This document shows positions 25,465-36,100 of a stretch of DNA of 64,000 nt, one piece after another; within the stretch, counting starts at the first letter, position 1, and the number at the start of each line of letters is the position of its first letter. The translations under genes were made by a program, and so were the position numbers. The notes beneath the pieces were generated by a model. It saw nothing but the letters and a program-made list of their open reading frames with translations, made no database searches and had not been told where the DNA came from. The stretch comes from Puniceibacterium antarcticum (lineage in GTDB: Bacteria; Pseudomonadota; Alphaproteobacteria; Rhodobacterales; Rhodobacteraceae). Location of the stretch: assembly GCF_002760615.1 (NCBI RefSeq), contig NZ_AWWI01000164.1, positions 1 to 64,000 on the forward strand. Reading direction: 5' to 3'.

Positions 25465-26289
25465 CTATACCTCAGTTAAATCCTCACCAAGATCAACTGC
25501 GTCACGCAAAGAAGCCCAATCTTCTTTAGATAGTCTGTCGGAAAACGCCAGATCAACATTGTGCCGTATTTTTAGGTATTGAACTAATATATCCGACACA
25601 TCTTTTGCTATGACCAAGCCTGAATATGCTGAGTCAATGTGATGCTTCTGAAGATCAATCAATTCGTGATGTTTTGGCAAATCAACACTCCCAAAACCAG
25701 AAAATTTACCTTCAGCATATCCTAAATCACCTTGGCTTCTCACTTCGATAAGGAAATCCGACACCTTTTCTTCGTATTCCCGCTGTGACCAAAGAAAGTT
25801 CCCGATAATACTGTCCAAAACATTCAGTAAATTAAAGAGTTTTCTATCCGACAGCGCCAGCGAGAGCGTTATTTCTTCTGGAGAAAACCGCTGTGGAAGG
25901 TCATTTATCTTCAGCGGCTTCATCAATGGCTGTAGATCTCCTAATACAATGTTGTCGAAAGGATCGTTCGATTCTAGGTGCTCACGAACTTGAGCAAGCG
26001 TACTTATAATCCTCACTATTCGGCTGAGCAAAACCTCAATCTTTGCCCTCTCGACAAGGCTCCTTTCTATTTCTTGGCTCTGTTCGTTTTGCCACAACAC
26101 CAAAAGCTGACCAGCCACACCGATAGTACCGGCTATGATCGCGCCAACTATTGCACCCAAAAACGCTGAATCTTCAAAGGGAATTAATTGGAAATAGCCC
26201 AAGCCAAGAAGCAAAAAAAGCGCGCACAGAAACCCTACAAGAACGCCCAATGCAAGCGACCCATTGGAGCGCAGGCCTTTTAGCTTCAC
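25465..26289 (-). CDS. AT-rich hypothetical membrane protein coupled to thyX
   Basis: 274 residues from a GTG (26289-26287) that overlaps the thyX TGA (26288-26286) in a GTGA junction; an ATG at 26316 would add nine residues inside thyX. Two membrane helices (about 11-33 and 41-63: [21 protein letters not shown], then [24 protein letters not shown]) are followed by a long cytoplasmic, coiled-coil-prone region ([27 protein letters not shown]). Base composition is visibly AT-richer than neighbours, pointing to recent acquisition. I do not recognise a family; the layout (two helices plus a helical soluble part) is shared by several membrane effector proteins. Confidence 0.65.
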   Translation of the reverse strand: MKLKGLRSNGSLALGVLVGFLCALFLLLGLGYFQLIPFEDSAFLGAIVGAIIAGTIGVAGQLLVLWQNEQSQEIERSLVERAKIEVLLSRIVRIISTLAQVREHLESNDPFDNIVLGDLQPLMKPLKINDLPQRFSPEEITLSLALSDRKLFNLLNVLDSIIGNFLWSQREYEEKVSDFLIEVRSQGDLGYAEGKFSGFGSVDLPKHHELIDLQKHHIDSAYSGLVIAKDVSDILVQYLKIRHNVDLAFSDRLSKEDWASLRDAVDLGEDLTEV

Positions 26290-27215
26290 CCAATAACCCC
26301 CATAAACTCCCGCCATTCGCCCTTGCTCATGCCCGAGGTGTCCTGCGTGACCTCTTCACCCCTCAGCATCCGGCGCACACACTCAAGCGCAGTCGATGAC
26401 AAGGTCGCGCCGCCCATGCGGTAGTCGGCGAAGGCCTTGTAGGCGAAGGGGACCCAGTCGGCGACGATGTTGCAGATGGCATCGGCGTAAACGCGGATCT
26501 CGTACTGGGCATGGGCGTCAGCCCGCAGGCGCAGGAAATGCAGCAGGTTGTGCAGATCCACCTTCCAGTACCACTGGGTGTAGATGTTGGCGGGCAGGTT
26601 CATGCGGGCCAGTTCGCGCGCCAGACCCTGCTGGCCCTCGGTCGAGATCATCTCTTCATAGTGGTCATAGGCGCGCATGGCGTCGTCGCGCAGATAGCGC
26701 AGCACGCGCTCGGCCTCTTCGCCGCTCAGCGCCTCGCCCCTGCCCTGATTGTTCACCGTGCTCTGGGCGTTCAGGCTGTCGGCGGCGGGAATGTAGAATT
26801 CCCGGTCCAGGATCGAATAGCGGGCCGAATATTCGTTGACGTTGGCGGTGCGGTGGCGAATCCACTGGCGCGCGACAAAGACCGGCAGTTTGACGTGCAG
26901 CTTGATCTCGCACATCTCGAAGGGGGTCGAGTGCCAGTGGCGCATGAGGTAGCGGATCAGCCCTTCGTCGTTGGAGACGGATTTGGTGCCGCGCCCATAA
27001 GACACGCGGGCAGCCTGACAGATGGCATTGTCGTCGCCCATATAGTCGATGACGCGGACAAAGCCGTGATCCAGAACGGGAATGGCGGTGTAGAGGTGCT
27101 GTTCGATGCCGGGCGCCGTCGCGCGCAGGGTCGTCTGGGGATCAGAACGCTGCGCGTCGATTTCGGCCTGCTGGTCCGCTGAGAGGGTCGATGAGGGCGA
27201 CGAAGACGGGAGCAT
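26286..27215 (-). CDS. thyX: FAD-dependent thymidylate synthase ThyX
   Basis: A 309-residue enzyme making dTMP from dUMP with methylene-tetrahydrofolate and NADPH. The ThyX motif [15 protein letters not shown] is at about 120-134. Start 27215 follows AAGGA; the longer frame upstream lacks support. The protein is longer than the roughly 220-residue minimal ThyX because of an N-terminal extension (about 40 residues) and a C-terminal tail, both common in alphaproteobacteria. The following AT-rich gene starts within its stop codon. Confidence 0.95.
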   Translation of the reverse strand: MLPSSSPSSTLSADQQAEIDAQRSDPQTTLRATAPGIEQHLYTAIPVLDHGFVRVIDYMGDDNAICQAARVSYGRGTKSVSNDEGLIRYLMRHWHSTPFEMCEIKLHVKLPVFVARQWIRHRTANVNEYSARYSILDREFYIPAADSLNAQSTVNNQGRGEALSGEEAERVLRYLRDDAMRAYDHYEEMISTEGQQGLARELARMNLPANIYTQWYWKVDLHNLLHFLRLRADAHAQYEIRVYADAICNIVADWVPFAYKAFADYRMGGATLSSTALECVRRMLRGEEVTQDTSGMSKGEWREFMGVIG

Positions 27216-27441
27216 GGCGAATCCTTTTGCACAGATGAGTCGAGGGCGACTATATCTTGGCGAGTCGCTGCAAGAAACCACCAGATGCGGCGGGGTGGTG
27301 TGACTTTTGCAGCGGGTTTTCAGCGCTTGGGCGGTTTTGCGCATCACGATTCGCGGAGCGGGGGTGGAATGCTTGTAGAATCGCGTGACTGACGCTTAAC
27401 CGCAGGCAACTGTGCCTTATCCCTTGAAATGGAACCCAGAT

Positions 27442-28422
27442 ATGCTGTTGAAACCCATCGCGCTGAGCCTCAGCCTCCTCCCCCTTGTTGCAACCGCCGC
27501 CGTGGCACAGTCCGCCGCCCCCGGATGGTCGACGCAGCTGTCCTTTGGTCTGGGGCGCACGTCCAACATCAACAACGGGTTTGCGACCACGCTGGACGGC
27601 TTGCAGGAGCTGCCCTTTGCCTATGAGCTGCAGAGCTCGGACAAATCGCTGTCGGCGTCGATGATCGAACTGGGCCTTGCGACGTCGCGCACGCTGGCAG
27701 AAACCGGGTCAGCCCGGACCGATCTGCGCCTGTCGGCCTATCAGCGGCGCGTGACCCTGTCCGAGGATGGCACCCGCGTGAAAGGCAGCGATTTCAACCT
27801 GTCCAGCCTGACCGCCGGCATCGGCCAGTCCTGGACGCTTGGCGGCGGGGGTCTGGTTCTGGGCACAGAAGCGGCGCTGGGGCATGTGTTTCTGGGGGGA
27901 GATTCGCTTTATTCCAACCTCAATGTCGGCGGGTCGGTGCGCTACAGCTTTACGCCCTACATGACCGCGCAGTTCCGCGCGATGCGCGAGGCGCAGATTG
28001 GCTATGACGGGCGCGCCGATGCCCATGCCTGGCGCGGGTCCGCAGGCGTTACGACAGAGCTGGCACAGGGTCAGACGCTGAGCGCGGCCTATAACTATGC
28101 CGAGGGCAGTTCGTCGGAGGATTACCTTGATTATGCCGATCACGAGATCGCTGTGAACCTGGGTCTGGCACAGCCGGTGCTGGGTGCGTCGGTCGATTTC
28201 GGACTGAGCGCCAGCCGCAAGCATTATGCGCGCAACGAGGTCACCTCGGGCGATCGCGATGATGATACGCTGCAGGGCGACGTGTCGCTGCGGTTCGAGA
28301 ATGCCAATATTGCCGGTTTTGTGCCCAACGTCACGCTGAGCACGCGCCGGTCGGATTCCAACATCAAGACCTACCGGGCCATAGACTATGGTCTGCAAAT
28401 GGGTCTATCGTCGCAGTTCTGA
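27442..28422 (+). CDS. Outer-membrane beta-barrel hypothetical protein
   Basis: 326 residues with a signal peptide (PIALSLSLLPLVATAAVA, cut near residue 22). The mature chain is a run of amphipathic strands (WSTQLSFGLGRTSNINNGF, SARTDLRLSAYQRRVTL, LGHVFLGGDSLYSNLNVGGSVRYSF, LSAAYNYAEG) and ends in GLQMGLSSQF with a C-terminal Phe, as expected for an outer-membrane barrel. SNINNGF recalls PEP-CTERM/surface-assembly barrels, but I do not assign a family. ATG 27442 is chosen by the signal peptide; an ATG at 27412 is in frame. Confidence 0.75.
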   Translation: MLLKPIALSLSLLPLVATAAVAQSAAPGWSTQLSFGLGRTSNINNGFATTLDGLQELPFAYELQSSDKSLSASMIELGLATSRTLAETGSARTDLRLSAYQRRVTLSEDGTRVKGSDFNLSSLTAGIGQSWTLGGGGLVLGTEAALGHVFLGGDSLYSNLNVGGSVRYSFTPYMTAQFRAMREAQIGYDGRADAHAWRGSAGVTTELAQGQTLSAAYNYAEGSSSEDYLDYADHEIAVNLGLAQPVLGASVDFGLSASRKHYARNEVTSGDRDDDTLQGDVSLRFENANIAGFVPNVTLSTRRSDSNIKTYRAIDYGLQMGLSSQF

Positions 28423-28539
28423 TCCGGACACGGCCACGTTACGGGGATCGGGCGGCAGCCGCCTGCCTGATCCCTCGACTTTCCGGCCCCGGCGCCTACA
28501 CTCCGGGGCAACGGAAATAAAAGACAAAGGAGCACGTTC

Positions 28540-28974
28540 ATGCCCATCCGCTATCTTCACACCATGGTCCGCGTCAAAGACCTTGATGCGACTGTCGCAT
28601 TTTTCAAACTGCTGGGGCTGAAGGAACGCCGCCGCACGGAAAGCGAAGGCGGGCGGTTCACGCTGGTCTTCCTGTGCCCGCCGGATCAGGACGATGGCAC
28701 CGCCGATGTCGAGCTGACCTATAACTGGGATGGCGACGAGGGTCTGCCGTCGGACAGCCGTCACTTTGGCCACCTCGCCTATACGGTCGAGAATATCTAC
28801 GACATGTGCCAGACGCTGCAGGACAACGGCGTGACCATCAACCGCCCGCCGCGTGACGGGCACATGGCCTTTGTGCGCTCGCCCGACAATGTGTCGATCG
28901 AGCTGCTGCAACAGGGCGATGCGCTGGCCCCTGCGGAACCCTGGGCCAGCATGGCAAACACCGGTCACTGGTAA
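28540..28974 (+). CDS. gloA: Glyoxalase I (VOC family)
   Basis: A 144-residue protein converting hemithioacetals such as methylglyoxal-glutathione to lactoylglutathione. VOC marks are H7 in YLHTMVRV (metal ligand), FFKLLGLKERRR, ELTYNWD, HFGHLAYTVENIYD and the closing SPDNVSIELLQ with the metal-binding Glu. AAAGGAG precedes ATG 28540. A DUF1194 gene follows nine bases downstream. Confidence 0.9.
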   Translation: MPIRYLHTMVRVKDLDATVAFFKLLGLKERRRTESEGGRFTLVFLCPPDQDDGTADVELTYNWDGDEGLPSDSRHFGHLAYTVENIYDMCQTLQDNGVTINRPPRDGHMAFVRSPDNVSIELLQQGDALAPAEPWASMANTGHW

Positions 28975-28983
28975 GGCGCGCGA

Positions 28984-29688
28984 TTGCTGCGCGCTGCCTG
29001 CCTTGTGACACTGCTCTGGGCCGGGCCTGCCCTGGCCCAGAGCACCGATGCCTGCCGGTTGGCGCTGGTTCTGGCGCTGGATGTGTCGTCTTCTGTCAGT
29101 GAAGAGGAGCATCGGCTGCAGCGGGACGGGCTGGCCGCCGCACTGAGCGATACCGACATTCGCAGCGCGATCCTGCAGGGCACGCCCATGGCATTGTCGA
29201 TTTACGAATGGAGCGGGCGGCAGAAATCTGTGACCCTGCTGGACTGGACGCTGCTGCGCGGTGAGGCGGAAATCGACCGCGCCATCACAACCCTGCGCCG
29301 CGCGCCGCGCAGCGAGTCACACTTTCCCACGGCCATGGGATTTGCGCTTGGCTATGGCGCGACACTGCTGGAGCGCGGGCCAGACTGCACGCGCCGGGTG
29401 ATCGACGTTTCAGGTGACGGGGTCAGCAACGACGGCTTTGGCCCCGAACTGGCCTATAAACATTTCGATTTTGACGGTGTGACCGTGAACGGTCTTGCCG
29501 TGCTGGGCGCCGATCCGCAGGTGCAGGAGTATTTCCGCGACGTGGTGCGCCATGGGCCGGGCGCTTTTGTCGAAATCTCTGACGGGTATGCCGGATACCG
29601 GCGCGCCATGACCCGCAAGCTGTTCCGCGAGATCAACGATATGGTCATCGGATCACGTGCGCAGCACCATCCCGAGACACGCGGCTGA
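28984..29688 (+). CDS. DUF1194 (von Willebrand factor A-like) secreted protein
   Basis: 234 residues from a TTG start, nine bases after gloA, preceded by AAGG. A signal peptide (ACLVTLLWAGPALA) is cut near residue 17. The mature part opens with LALVLALDVSSSVSEEEHRLQRDGL, a MIDAS-like DxSxS (about 29-33), followed by RVIDVSGDGVSNDG, which is the DUF1194 core. Proteins of this family are periplasmic and of unknown role; a metal-ion-dependent adhesion fold suggests binding to other proteins. Confidence 0.85.
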   Translation: MLRAACLVTLLWAGPALAQSTDACRLALVLALDVSSSVSEEEHRLQRDGLAAALSDTDIRSAILQGTPMALSIYEWSGRQKSVTLLDWTLLRGEAEIDRAITTLRRAPRSESHFPTAMGFALGYGATLLERGPDCTRRVIDVSGDGVSNDGFGPELAYKHFDFDGVTVNGLAVLGADPQVQEYFRDVVRHGPGAFVEISDGYAGYRRAMTRKLFREINDMVIGSRAQHHPETRG

Positions 29689-29731
29689 GGGCGATTTGCG
29701 CAGCCGCGGAACGACGGGATGCCGGCACGCG

Positions 29732-30208
29732 CTAGCAGGGGGGATAGCCGATCGCGATCAGTTCCAGTCCGGTTACCCTCTTATAGTCCGTTCCCAGATA
29801 GCGCCATTTTTTCATATAGATAACGCGCAGTTCCGGCGGATAGAATCCGGCCATCCGTCTGGACCAGTATTCGAATTGTTTGGCTGGCAGGGCGCGCCCG
29901 TAATTGCTGGGCCCGTGAAAGCCAAAGATCGTGCGCGGGCTGACACAGACATCTCCCGCCCCCAGAAACATGGTGCAGGAGGACAGGCACTTCCGTCCGC
30001 GGATTTCCACGCGACGCCCCTCGCGGCGCAGCTTTTCGACGAGCTCGGCACGTTCGCGCAGCGGGCCGCCGTGATCTGTGGCGACAACAATCACGCTGCC
30101 GGTGTTCATCCAGTTTTCGGCGGCGGCAAGAGGTACAGCAAGGACCGTGGTGGCTGCGAACAACAGAAGGCTAAAGGCGATCAGCTGCGAAAGCGTGCGG
30201 CACATCAT
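29732..30208 (-). CDS. Secreted hypothetical protein resembling COG3904 (ClpP-like) periplasmic proteins
   Basis: 158 residues with a signal peptide (LIAFSLLLFAATTVLA, cut near residue 24). The core reads VEIRGRKCLSSCTMFLGAGDVCVSPRTIFGFHGPS (about 67-101): the SSC and FHG segments match the Ser and His positions of COG3904-type proteins, a branch of the ClpP/crotonase fold with presumed periplasmic protease-like activity. Cys pairs probably form disulfides. Assignment is by pattern only. Confidence 0.65.
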   Translation of the reverse strand: MMCRTLSQLIAFSLLLFAATTVLAVPLAAAENWMNTGSVIVVATDHGGPLRERAELVEKLRREGRRVEIRGRKCLSSCTMFLGAGDVCVSPRTIFGFHGPSNYGRALPAKQFEYWSRRMAGFYPPELRVIYMKKWRYLGTDYKRVTGLELIAIGYPPC

Positions 30209-31065
30209 GTCACGGTCCTACATCCGGGATTCAGCTCAAAGGCACAGGTCGGCTAAAAGATCGGTAAATCAGGCGATCAACTAAACTTCAGGAAGAGGAC
30301 GCAGGCGTGGTGTCGGGGAAACCCCGCTTCGTTTTCGACCGTTACGGCGCCTTGACGCGCCGTCGGATCAGGAGGGTCTGACCGCTCTGCCGCAGCTTGG
30401 GACCGGCGCAGAGCGAGGGTTGTAAGCCGCGGCACAGGGGCGCTGCGACGTGCAGCAGTCTGGTGCAGGAGATTGAGCGGGCAATGCAGGCAACAGCAGA
30501 AGCTTCCCCGAACCGCCCATTCGGCGAGCGGCGGTGCCTTACCTCTGCAAGTTGACTGACTAATGTATGCAACTTTGTTATATTACTCATCTTGGACGAA
30601 TGGCCGCCATGCTAAAAACTAACAACGGGAATTTGGCATTTGGAGGCTGGATGACAAGGGAAATTGCTGCCTTCCAAGGGGATTTCGACCGGGTCAGGCC
30701 ACTCTGTCACGGGCCATGTAGATCAGAAGGATATCACCGTGACAGGCTTTGCCGCATAGGGTGTATTTGGGTTGAACAGGCGCCACGCGCTTGGCAGAGC
30801 GGGCGAGGCGGTATTTGCGTCCGGATAGGCTGCTGAAGGCGGTGAAGGCAGCGGGCTCTGACGGCGGCGCGCGCGGTTGAGGGCGGGCCGCAGAAGGGAG
30901 TGCATGGGATGAGGACCCGCCGATCACGCTTTTGGGTCTGTCCTGCCCAGTGCAACCGTTGCAGGACAATCCGCGCAACGGGTGCTGATCGCCTGGGGGG
31001 GTGTCTTTTCCTGGCAGATAAATCCGGAGCATGCGCGGATCGCGGCAGAGCGCCTGATCCGATGA
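30209..31065. other. 857-base stretch without a supported gene
   Basis: Several open frames exist (for example 30567-30836 + and 30694-31032 -), but none has a ribosome-binding site or a protein-like sequence. A short AT-rich patch around 30545-30660 stands out against the GC-rich sides and could be a promoter or a relic of transferred DNA. No tRNA or clear hairpin with a U-run was seen. Confidence 0.35.
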
Positions 31066-31596
31066 TCAGTAGATGTAGCGGATCTGATCGGTCCAGTAGC
31101 GTTCCATCCGGCGCAGGGACTCGGTTATTTCGTCGACACCGGTCGTGCCGAGCACCCCCTTGGCTTCCAACCCCTCCGCATGGCGGGCGAAGAGGTCCGC
31201 CACCACATCGCGGATTTCGCGGCCCCGGGCCGTCAGGCGGACACGGACCGAGCGGCGGTCGATTTCACAGCGCTGATGGTGCATGAAGCCCATTTCGACA
31301 AGTTTCTTGAGGTTGTAGCTGACATTGCTGCCCTGGTAATAGCCGCGCGACTTGAGTTCGCCGGCCGTCACCTCGTTATCGCCGATGTTGAACAGCAGCA
31401 GCGCCTGGACCGCGTTGATTTCAAGCACCCCGACGCGTTCGAATTCATCCTTGATCACGTCCAGTAAAAGACGATGCAACCGTTCCACCAGTGCAAGTGC
31501 CTCAAGATAGCTGGCCATGAAGCCGTGGTCGGCGCCTTTGCCCAGTGGGGTATGCATGCTCATTGTCTTGTCCACCTGATCTGTTTGGGCAGACAT
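31066..31596 (-). CDS. MarR-family regulator, LdtR-like
   Basis: A 176-residue regulator. The winged-helix core includes EINAVQALLLFNIGDNEVTAGELKSRGYYQGSNVSYNLKKLVEMGF (about 59-103) and the wing DRRSVRVRLTARG. The Y-Y-x-G-S-N-V-S-Y-N-L-K-K-L recognition helix is the pattern of LdtR from Liberibacter and its alphaproteobacterial relatives, which control an L,D-transpeptidase and cell-wall stress genes. No such target is beside it. An alternative start is 31563. Confidence 0.85.
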   Translation of the reverse strand: MSAQTDQVDKTMSMHTPLGKGADHGFMASYLEALALVERLHRLLLDVIKDEFERVGVLEINAVQALLLFNIGDNEVTAGELKSRGYYQGSNVSYNLKKLVEMGFMHHQRCEIDRRSVRVRLTARGREIRDVVADLFARHAEGLEAKGVLGTTGVDEITESLRRMERYWTDQIRYIY

Positions 31597-31651
31597 TTGG
31601 CGAAAAATGACAAAAAATCGTAAACATTCCCGTGGATTGCTAAAAAATGAG

Positions 31652-31915
31652 CTAACCGGTCGCTATGTTGCGGATGTCATCGACCAGCGGTGCAAAGCGA
31701 TCCGGGGCCGGAATCTGGCCCGTCACCCACTGATACAGATCCTGATCATTTTCCGACAGAAGGGCGTCGTAAATCTGCAATCCTTGCGGATCCATCCCGT
31801 TCAGGCGTGCCTCGGCATAGCGGATCAGGATCAGATCCATTTCCTTGATCCCGCGCCGCATAGACCGCATATGCAGGCGTTTGATCGTGGTTTCACGCGG
31901 TTCAGGAGTGGTCAT
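31652..31915 (-). CDS. sdhE: Succinate dehydrogenase assembly factor SdhE
   Basis: An 87-residue protein that helps attach FAD to SdhA. The key RGxxE motif is present in MRRGIKEMDLIL (about 19-30), then YDALLSENDQDLYQWVTG, the standard SdhE/Sdh5 fold. Its ATG overlaps the stop of the XRE gene (ATGA at 31915-31912), so the two are co-translated. The length is usual for the family. Confidence 0.92.
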   Translation of the reverse strand: MTTPEPRETTIKRLHMRSMRRGIKEMDLILIRYAEARLNGMDPQGLQIYDALLSENDQDLYQWVTGQIPAPDRFAPLVDDIRNIATG

Positions 31916-32298
31916 AGCGAGTCCTTCAAGGTTTTGCGCAGCGTCTTTTCCAACCGCCCCAGACGGTCGAGCTGTTGCTTCATGTGGGTCTGGATGTCTC
32001 GGATGTCCACCAGCATCTGCCTGGCATCCGCCGACATCGGCTCTGCCTCGGGCGAGTCGACGCCGTCACCTTCGCCGGTCAGAAGCCAGACCATGGAGAC
32101 GTTCAGCATGCCCGCCATCATCGACAGGCGGTTGGCGCGGGGTTCGGCGACGTCATCCTCCCATTGCTGGAGGCTTCTGAGCTTGACCCCGAGCCGTTTG
32201 GCCAACTGTTCCTGCGTCATGCCGCTGGTTTCACGCGCTGCCGCCACACGGTCGCCAAAGGTGGCCGCGTCAGGGCCGTACCAGTTGTCGTCGTTCAT
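31912..32298 (-). CDS. XRE-family helix-turn-helix regulator coupled to sdhE
   Basis: 128 residues. FGDRVAAARETSGMTQEQLAKRLGVKLRSLQQWEDDVAEPRANRLSMMAGMLNVSMVWLLTGEGD (about 14-77) is a complete Cro/CI domain, and the C-terminus (MLVDIRDIQTHMKQQLDRLGRLEKTLRKTL) is a coiled coil that would dimerise. AGGGACAG precedes ATG 32298; longer upstream frames run into the promoter of aspC. It is the first gene of an XRE-sdhE pair on the minus strand, divergent from aspC by 91 bases. Confidence 0.88.
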   Translation of the reverse strand: MNDDNWYGPDAATFGDRVAAARETSGMTQEQLAKRLGVKLRSLQQWEDDVAEPRANRLSMMAGMLNVSMVWLLTGEGDGVDSPEAEPMSADARQMLVDIRDIQTHMKQQLDRLGRLEKTLRKTLKDSL

Positions 32299-32353
32299 AT
32301 CGCTGTCCCTTTCGGCCAAAGCCGCTTGATCGGTGCTTGGTCGCACCCTATGA

Positions 32354-33592
<1,239 letters not shown>

Positions 33593-33600
33593 CAAGACAA

Positions 33601-33625
33601 CGGGGCGTGCCACAGGCGCGCCCCG
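33601..33625 (+). terminator. Hairpin after aspC
   Basis: CGGGGCG (33601-33607) pairs with CGCCCCG (33619-33625) over an 11-base loop, starting eight bases after the stop. No U-run is present. Confidence 0.45.
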
Positions 33626-33738
33626 ACGACTTCCACCGACAGACGACGCAGCGCCTGACGTCAGATCAGGGCCTTTCACCACCCCGCCCCGTCTGACATA
33701 CTGACCCCCAACCAAGATCAAACAAAAGAGCAGCTGCA

Positions 33739-35697
33739 ATGGCCGAAGACCTCCTCTCCGGACAGCCGTCCGACACCTATGATGCCTCCTCGATCCAGGT
33801 GCTTGAGGATATGGAACACGTCCGCCTGCGCCCCGGCATGTATATCGGCGGCAAGGACGACCGCGCCCTGCACCACATGGTCGCCGAAATCATCGACAAC
33901 TCCATGGACGAGGCCGTCGCCGGTCACGCCAGCTGGATCGAGGTCGAACTCCACGCCAACGGCCATGTCACCGTGCGCGACAACGGGCGCGGCATCCCCA
34001 CCGGCCCGCACCCCAAGGACCCGACCAAATCCGCGGTCGAGATCATCTTTTGCACCCTGAACGCAGGCGGAAAATTCTCGGGCGACAGCTATGAAACCTC
34101 GGGCGGTCTGCACGGCGTCGGCTCCTCGGTCGTCAACGCCCTGTCCGATCACCTGCGCGTCGAAGTCGCGCAGAACAAGGAACTCTTTGCCATGGAGTTC
34201 TCGCGCGGGGTCCCGCAGGGCAAACTGGCCAAGATCGGCGCCGCCCCCAACCGGCGCGGCACATCGGTCACCTTCCACCCCGATCCCGACATCTTCGGCG
34301 CGCTGAAACTCAAGGCCGCGCGCCTGTTCGCGATGGCCCGCTCAAAGGCCTATCTGTTCTCGGGCGTCAAAATCCGCTGGAAATCCGCGATTCCCGATGG
34401 CGACACCCCGATGGAGGCGGAATTCCACTTTCCCGGCGGCCTCTCGGACTACCTCAGCGACACCATGGGCGGCGCCACAACCTACGCCGAAAAACCGTTC
34501 GCAGGCCGCGTCGAGTTCCGCGAGAAATTCGGCCAGCCGGGCAAGGTCGAATGGGCGATCAACTGGACCCCGTCGCGCGACGGCTTTATCCAGTCCTATT
34601 GCAACACCGTCCCCACGCCCGAGGGCGGTACACACGAAACCGGCTTTTGGGCGGCGATCCTAAAGGGCATCCGCGCCTATGGCGAGTTGGTGAACAACCG
34701 CAAGGCCAGCAACATCACCCGTGAGGATCTGACCACCGGCGCTGGGGCGCTCGTGTCCTGTTTCATCCGAGAGCCGGAATTTGTGGGGCAAACCAAGGAC
34801 CGCCTTGCCACCACCGAAGCCGCGCGGATGGTGGAATCCGCCGTGCGTGACCACTTTGACAACTGGCTCGCCGCCGATACCAAATCCGCCGGCGCCATCC
34901 TCGATTTCCTTGTGCTGCGCGCCGAAGAGCGGATGAAGCGGCGGCAGGAAAAGGAAACCCAGCGCAAGACGGCGACCAAGAAGCTGCGCCTGCCGGGCAA
35001 GCTCACCGACTGCACCGCCAAGAACCGCGCGGGCACCGAACTGTTTATCGTCGAGGGCGATTCGGCCGGCGGCTCGGCCAAGGGCGCGCGGTCGCGGGAA
35101 AATCAGGCGCTGCTGCCGCTCAAGGGCAAGATCCTGAACGTGCTTGGCGCCGCCTCGGCCAAAATCGGGACCAATGCCGAAATCTCGGACCTCTGCGAGG
35201 CCTTGGGGGTCGGCATGGGCAGCCGTTTTGTGCTGGACGACCTGCGTTATGACAAGATCATCATCATGACCGACGCCGACGTGGACGGCGCACATATCGC
35301 AGCGCTGCTGATGACGTTCTTTTACACCCAGATGCGTCCGCTGATCGACAACGGGCACCTCTACCTCGCCTGCCCGCCGCTCTACCGCCTGACGCAGGGA
35401 CCCAAGCGGATGTACGTGTCGGATGACACGGAAAAGGACATGTGGATGGAAAAGGGTCTGGGCGGCAAGGGCAAGATCGACGTTCAGCGATTCAAGGGTC
35501 TGGGCGAGATGGATGCGAAGGACCTGAAAGAAACTACGATGGATCCCAAATCCCGCAAGCTGATCCGGGTGACCATCGACGAAGACGTGGCCGGCGAAAC
35601 CAGCGATCTGGTCGAACGTCTGATGGGCAAGAAACCCGAACTGCGCTATCAGTATATTCAGGAGAACGCCCGGTTTGTGGAGGAGTTGGATGTTTGA
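33739..35697 (+). CDS. parE: DNA topoisomerase IV subunit B
   Basis: A 652-residue ATPase subunit that with ParC unlinks sister chromosomes. The GHKL ATPase has EIIDNSMDEAVAGHA and the DNGRGIP segment; GLHGVGSSVVNALS follows. The TOPRIM domain shows EGDSAGGSAKGARSRENQALLPLKGKILNV and the DADVDGAHI metal motif. The short length and the NVLGA-x-x-KI-x-x-N-x-E-I region favour ParE over GyrB. AAAGAG lies upstream. The stop overlaps the next, AT-rich gene by eight bases. Confidence 0.93.
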   Translation: MAEDLLSGQPSDTYDASSIQVLEDMEHVRLRPGMYIGGKDDRALHHMVAEIIDNSMDEAVAGHASWIEVELHANGHVTVRDNGRGIPTGPHPKDPTKSAVEIIFCTLNAGGKFSGDSYETSGGLHGVGSSVVNALSDHLRVEVAQNKELFAMEFSRGVPQGKLAKIGAAPNRRGTSVTFHPDPDIFGALKLKAARLFAMARSKAYLFSGVKIRWKSAIPDGDTPMEAEFHFPGGLSDYLSDTMGGATTYAEKPFAGRVEFREKFGQPGKVEWAINWTPSRDGFIQSYCNTVPTPEGGTHETGFWAAILKGIRAYGELVNNRKASNITREDLTTGAGALVSCFIREPEFVGQTKDRLATTEAARMVESAVRDHFDNWLAADTKSAGAILDFLVLRAEERMKRRQEKETQRKTATKKLRLPGKLTDCTAKNRAGTELFIVEGDSAGGSAKGARSRENQALLPLKGKILNVLGAASAKIGTNAEISDLCEALGVGMGSRFVLDDLRYDKIIIMTDADVDGAHIAALLMTFFYTQMRPLIDNGHLYLACPPLYRLTQGPKRMYVSDDTEKDMWMEKGLGGKGKIDVQRFKGLGEMDAKDLKETTMDPKSRKLIRVTIDEDVAGETSDLVERLMGKKPELRYQYIQENARFVEELDV

Positions 35698-36100
35698 GAT
35701 TGGAAATCTTGATTTAGCTCAATTGCCAGTCCAATTAGAAAAAGATTTCAACTCAAAAACACACAGCATTGAGATCCATTTTCCTGATGGTCGCTCTATC
35801 AATATCACGGATACCAACAAGGGCGCTCAGCTATGCTTTGTATCCAACGGGGTTTTCGATGCATTCGACAACGATGAAAAGCCAGCCGATACCCTGCGCC
35901 AAGATTGTTTCCACTGGATGCTTGAAGCATTGATAAGACTTAATAATGGCTTTGCTCCCTACCGATTTCTTGACATGGACGGAAAACCGTGGCGCATGGA
36001 AACCTTTGCTTTCAATTGTGCAATAAAGCACACTCGCTTCGTACAGAACAGTGTCGAGGGTAAGGCCGATTTTGGCATCGCCTTGAACAACCAAACATAA
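35690..36100 (+). CDS. AT-rich hypothetical protein overlapping parE
   Basis: 136 residues from ATG 35690, preceded by GGAGG, which lies inside the end of parE; the two genes overlap by eight bases. A plausible beta-rich start (FPDGRSINITDTNKGAQLCFVSNGVF) and a helix HWMLEALIRLNNG follow; there is no signal peptide or membrane segment. The codon and base use are clearly AT-richer than parE, suggesting gain by transfer. I do not recognise a family. Confidence 0.6.
   Translation: MFEIGNLDLAQLPVQLEKDFNSKTHSIEIHFPDGRSINITDTNKGAQLCFVSNGVFDAFDNDEKPADTLRQDCFHWMLEALIRLNNGFAPYRFLDMDGKPWRMETFAFNCAIKHTRFVQNSVEGKADFGIALNNQT

Noticed and set aside
30694-31032. 112-codon minus-strand frame near the LdtR-like gene
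   Set aside because: No motif or ribosome-binding site; Arg/Pro-rich sequence typical of antisense or noncoding DNA.
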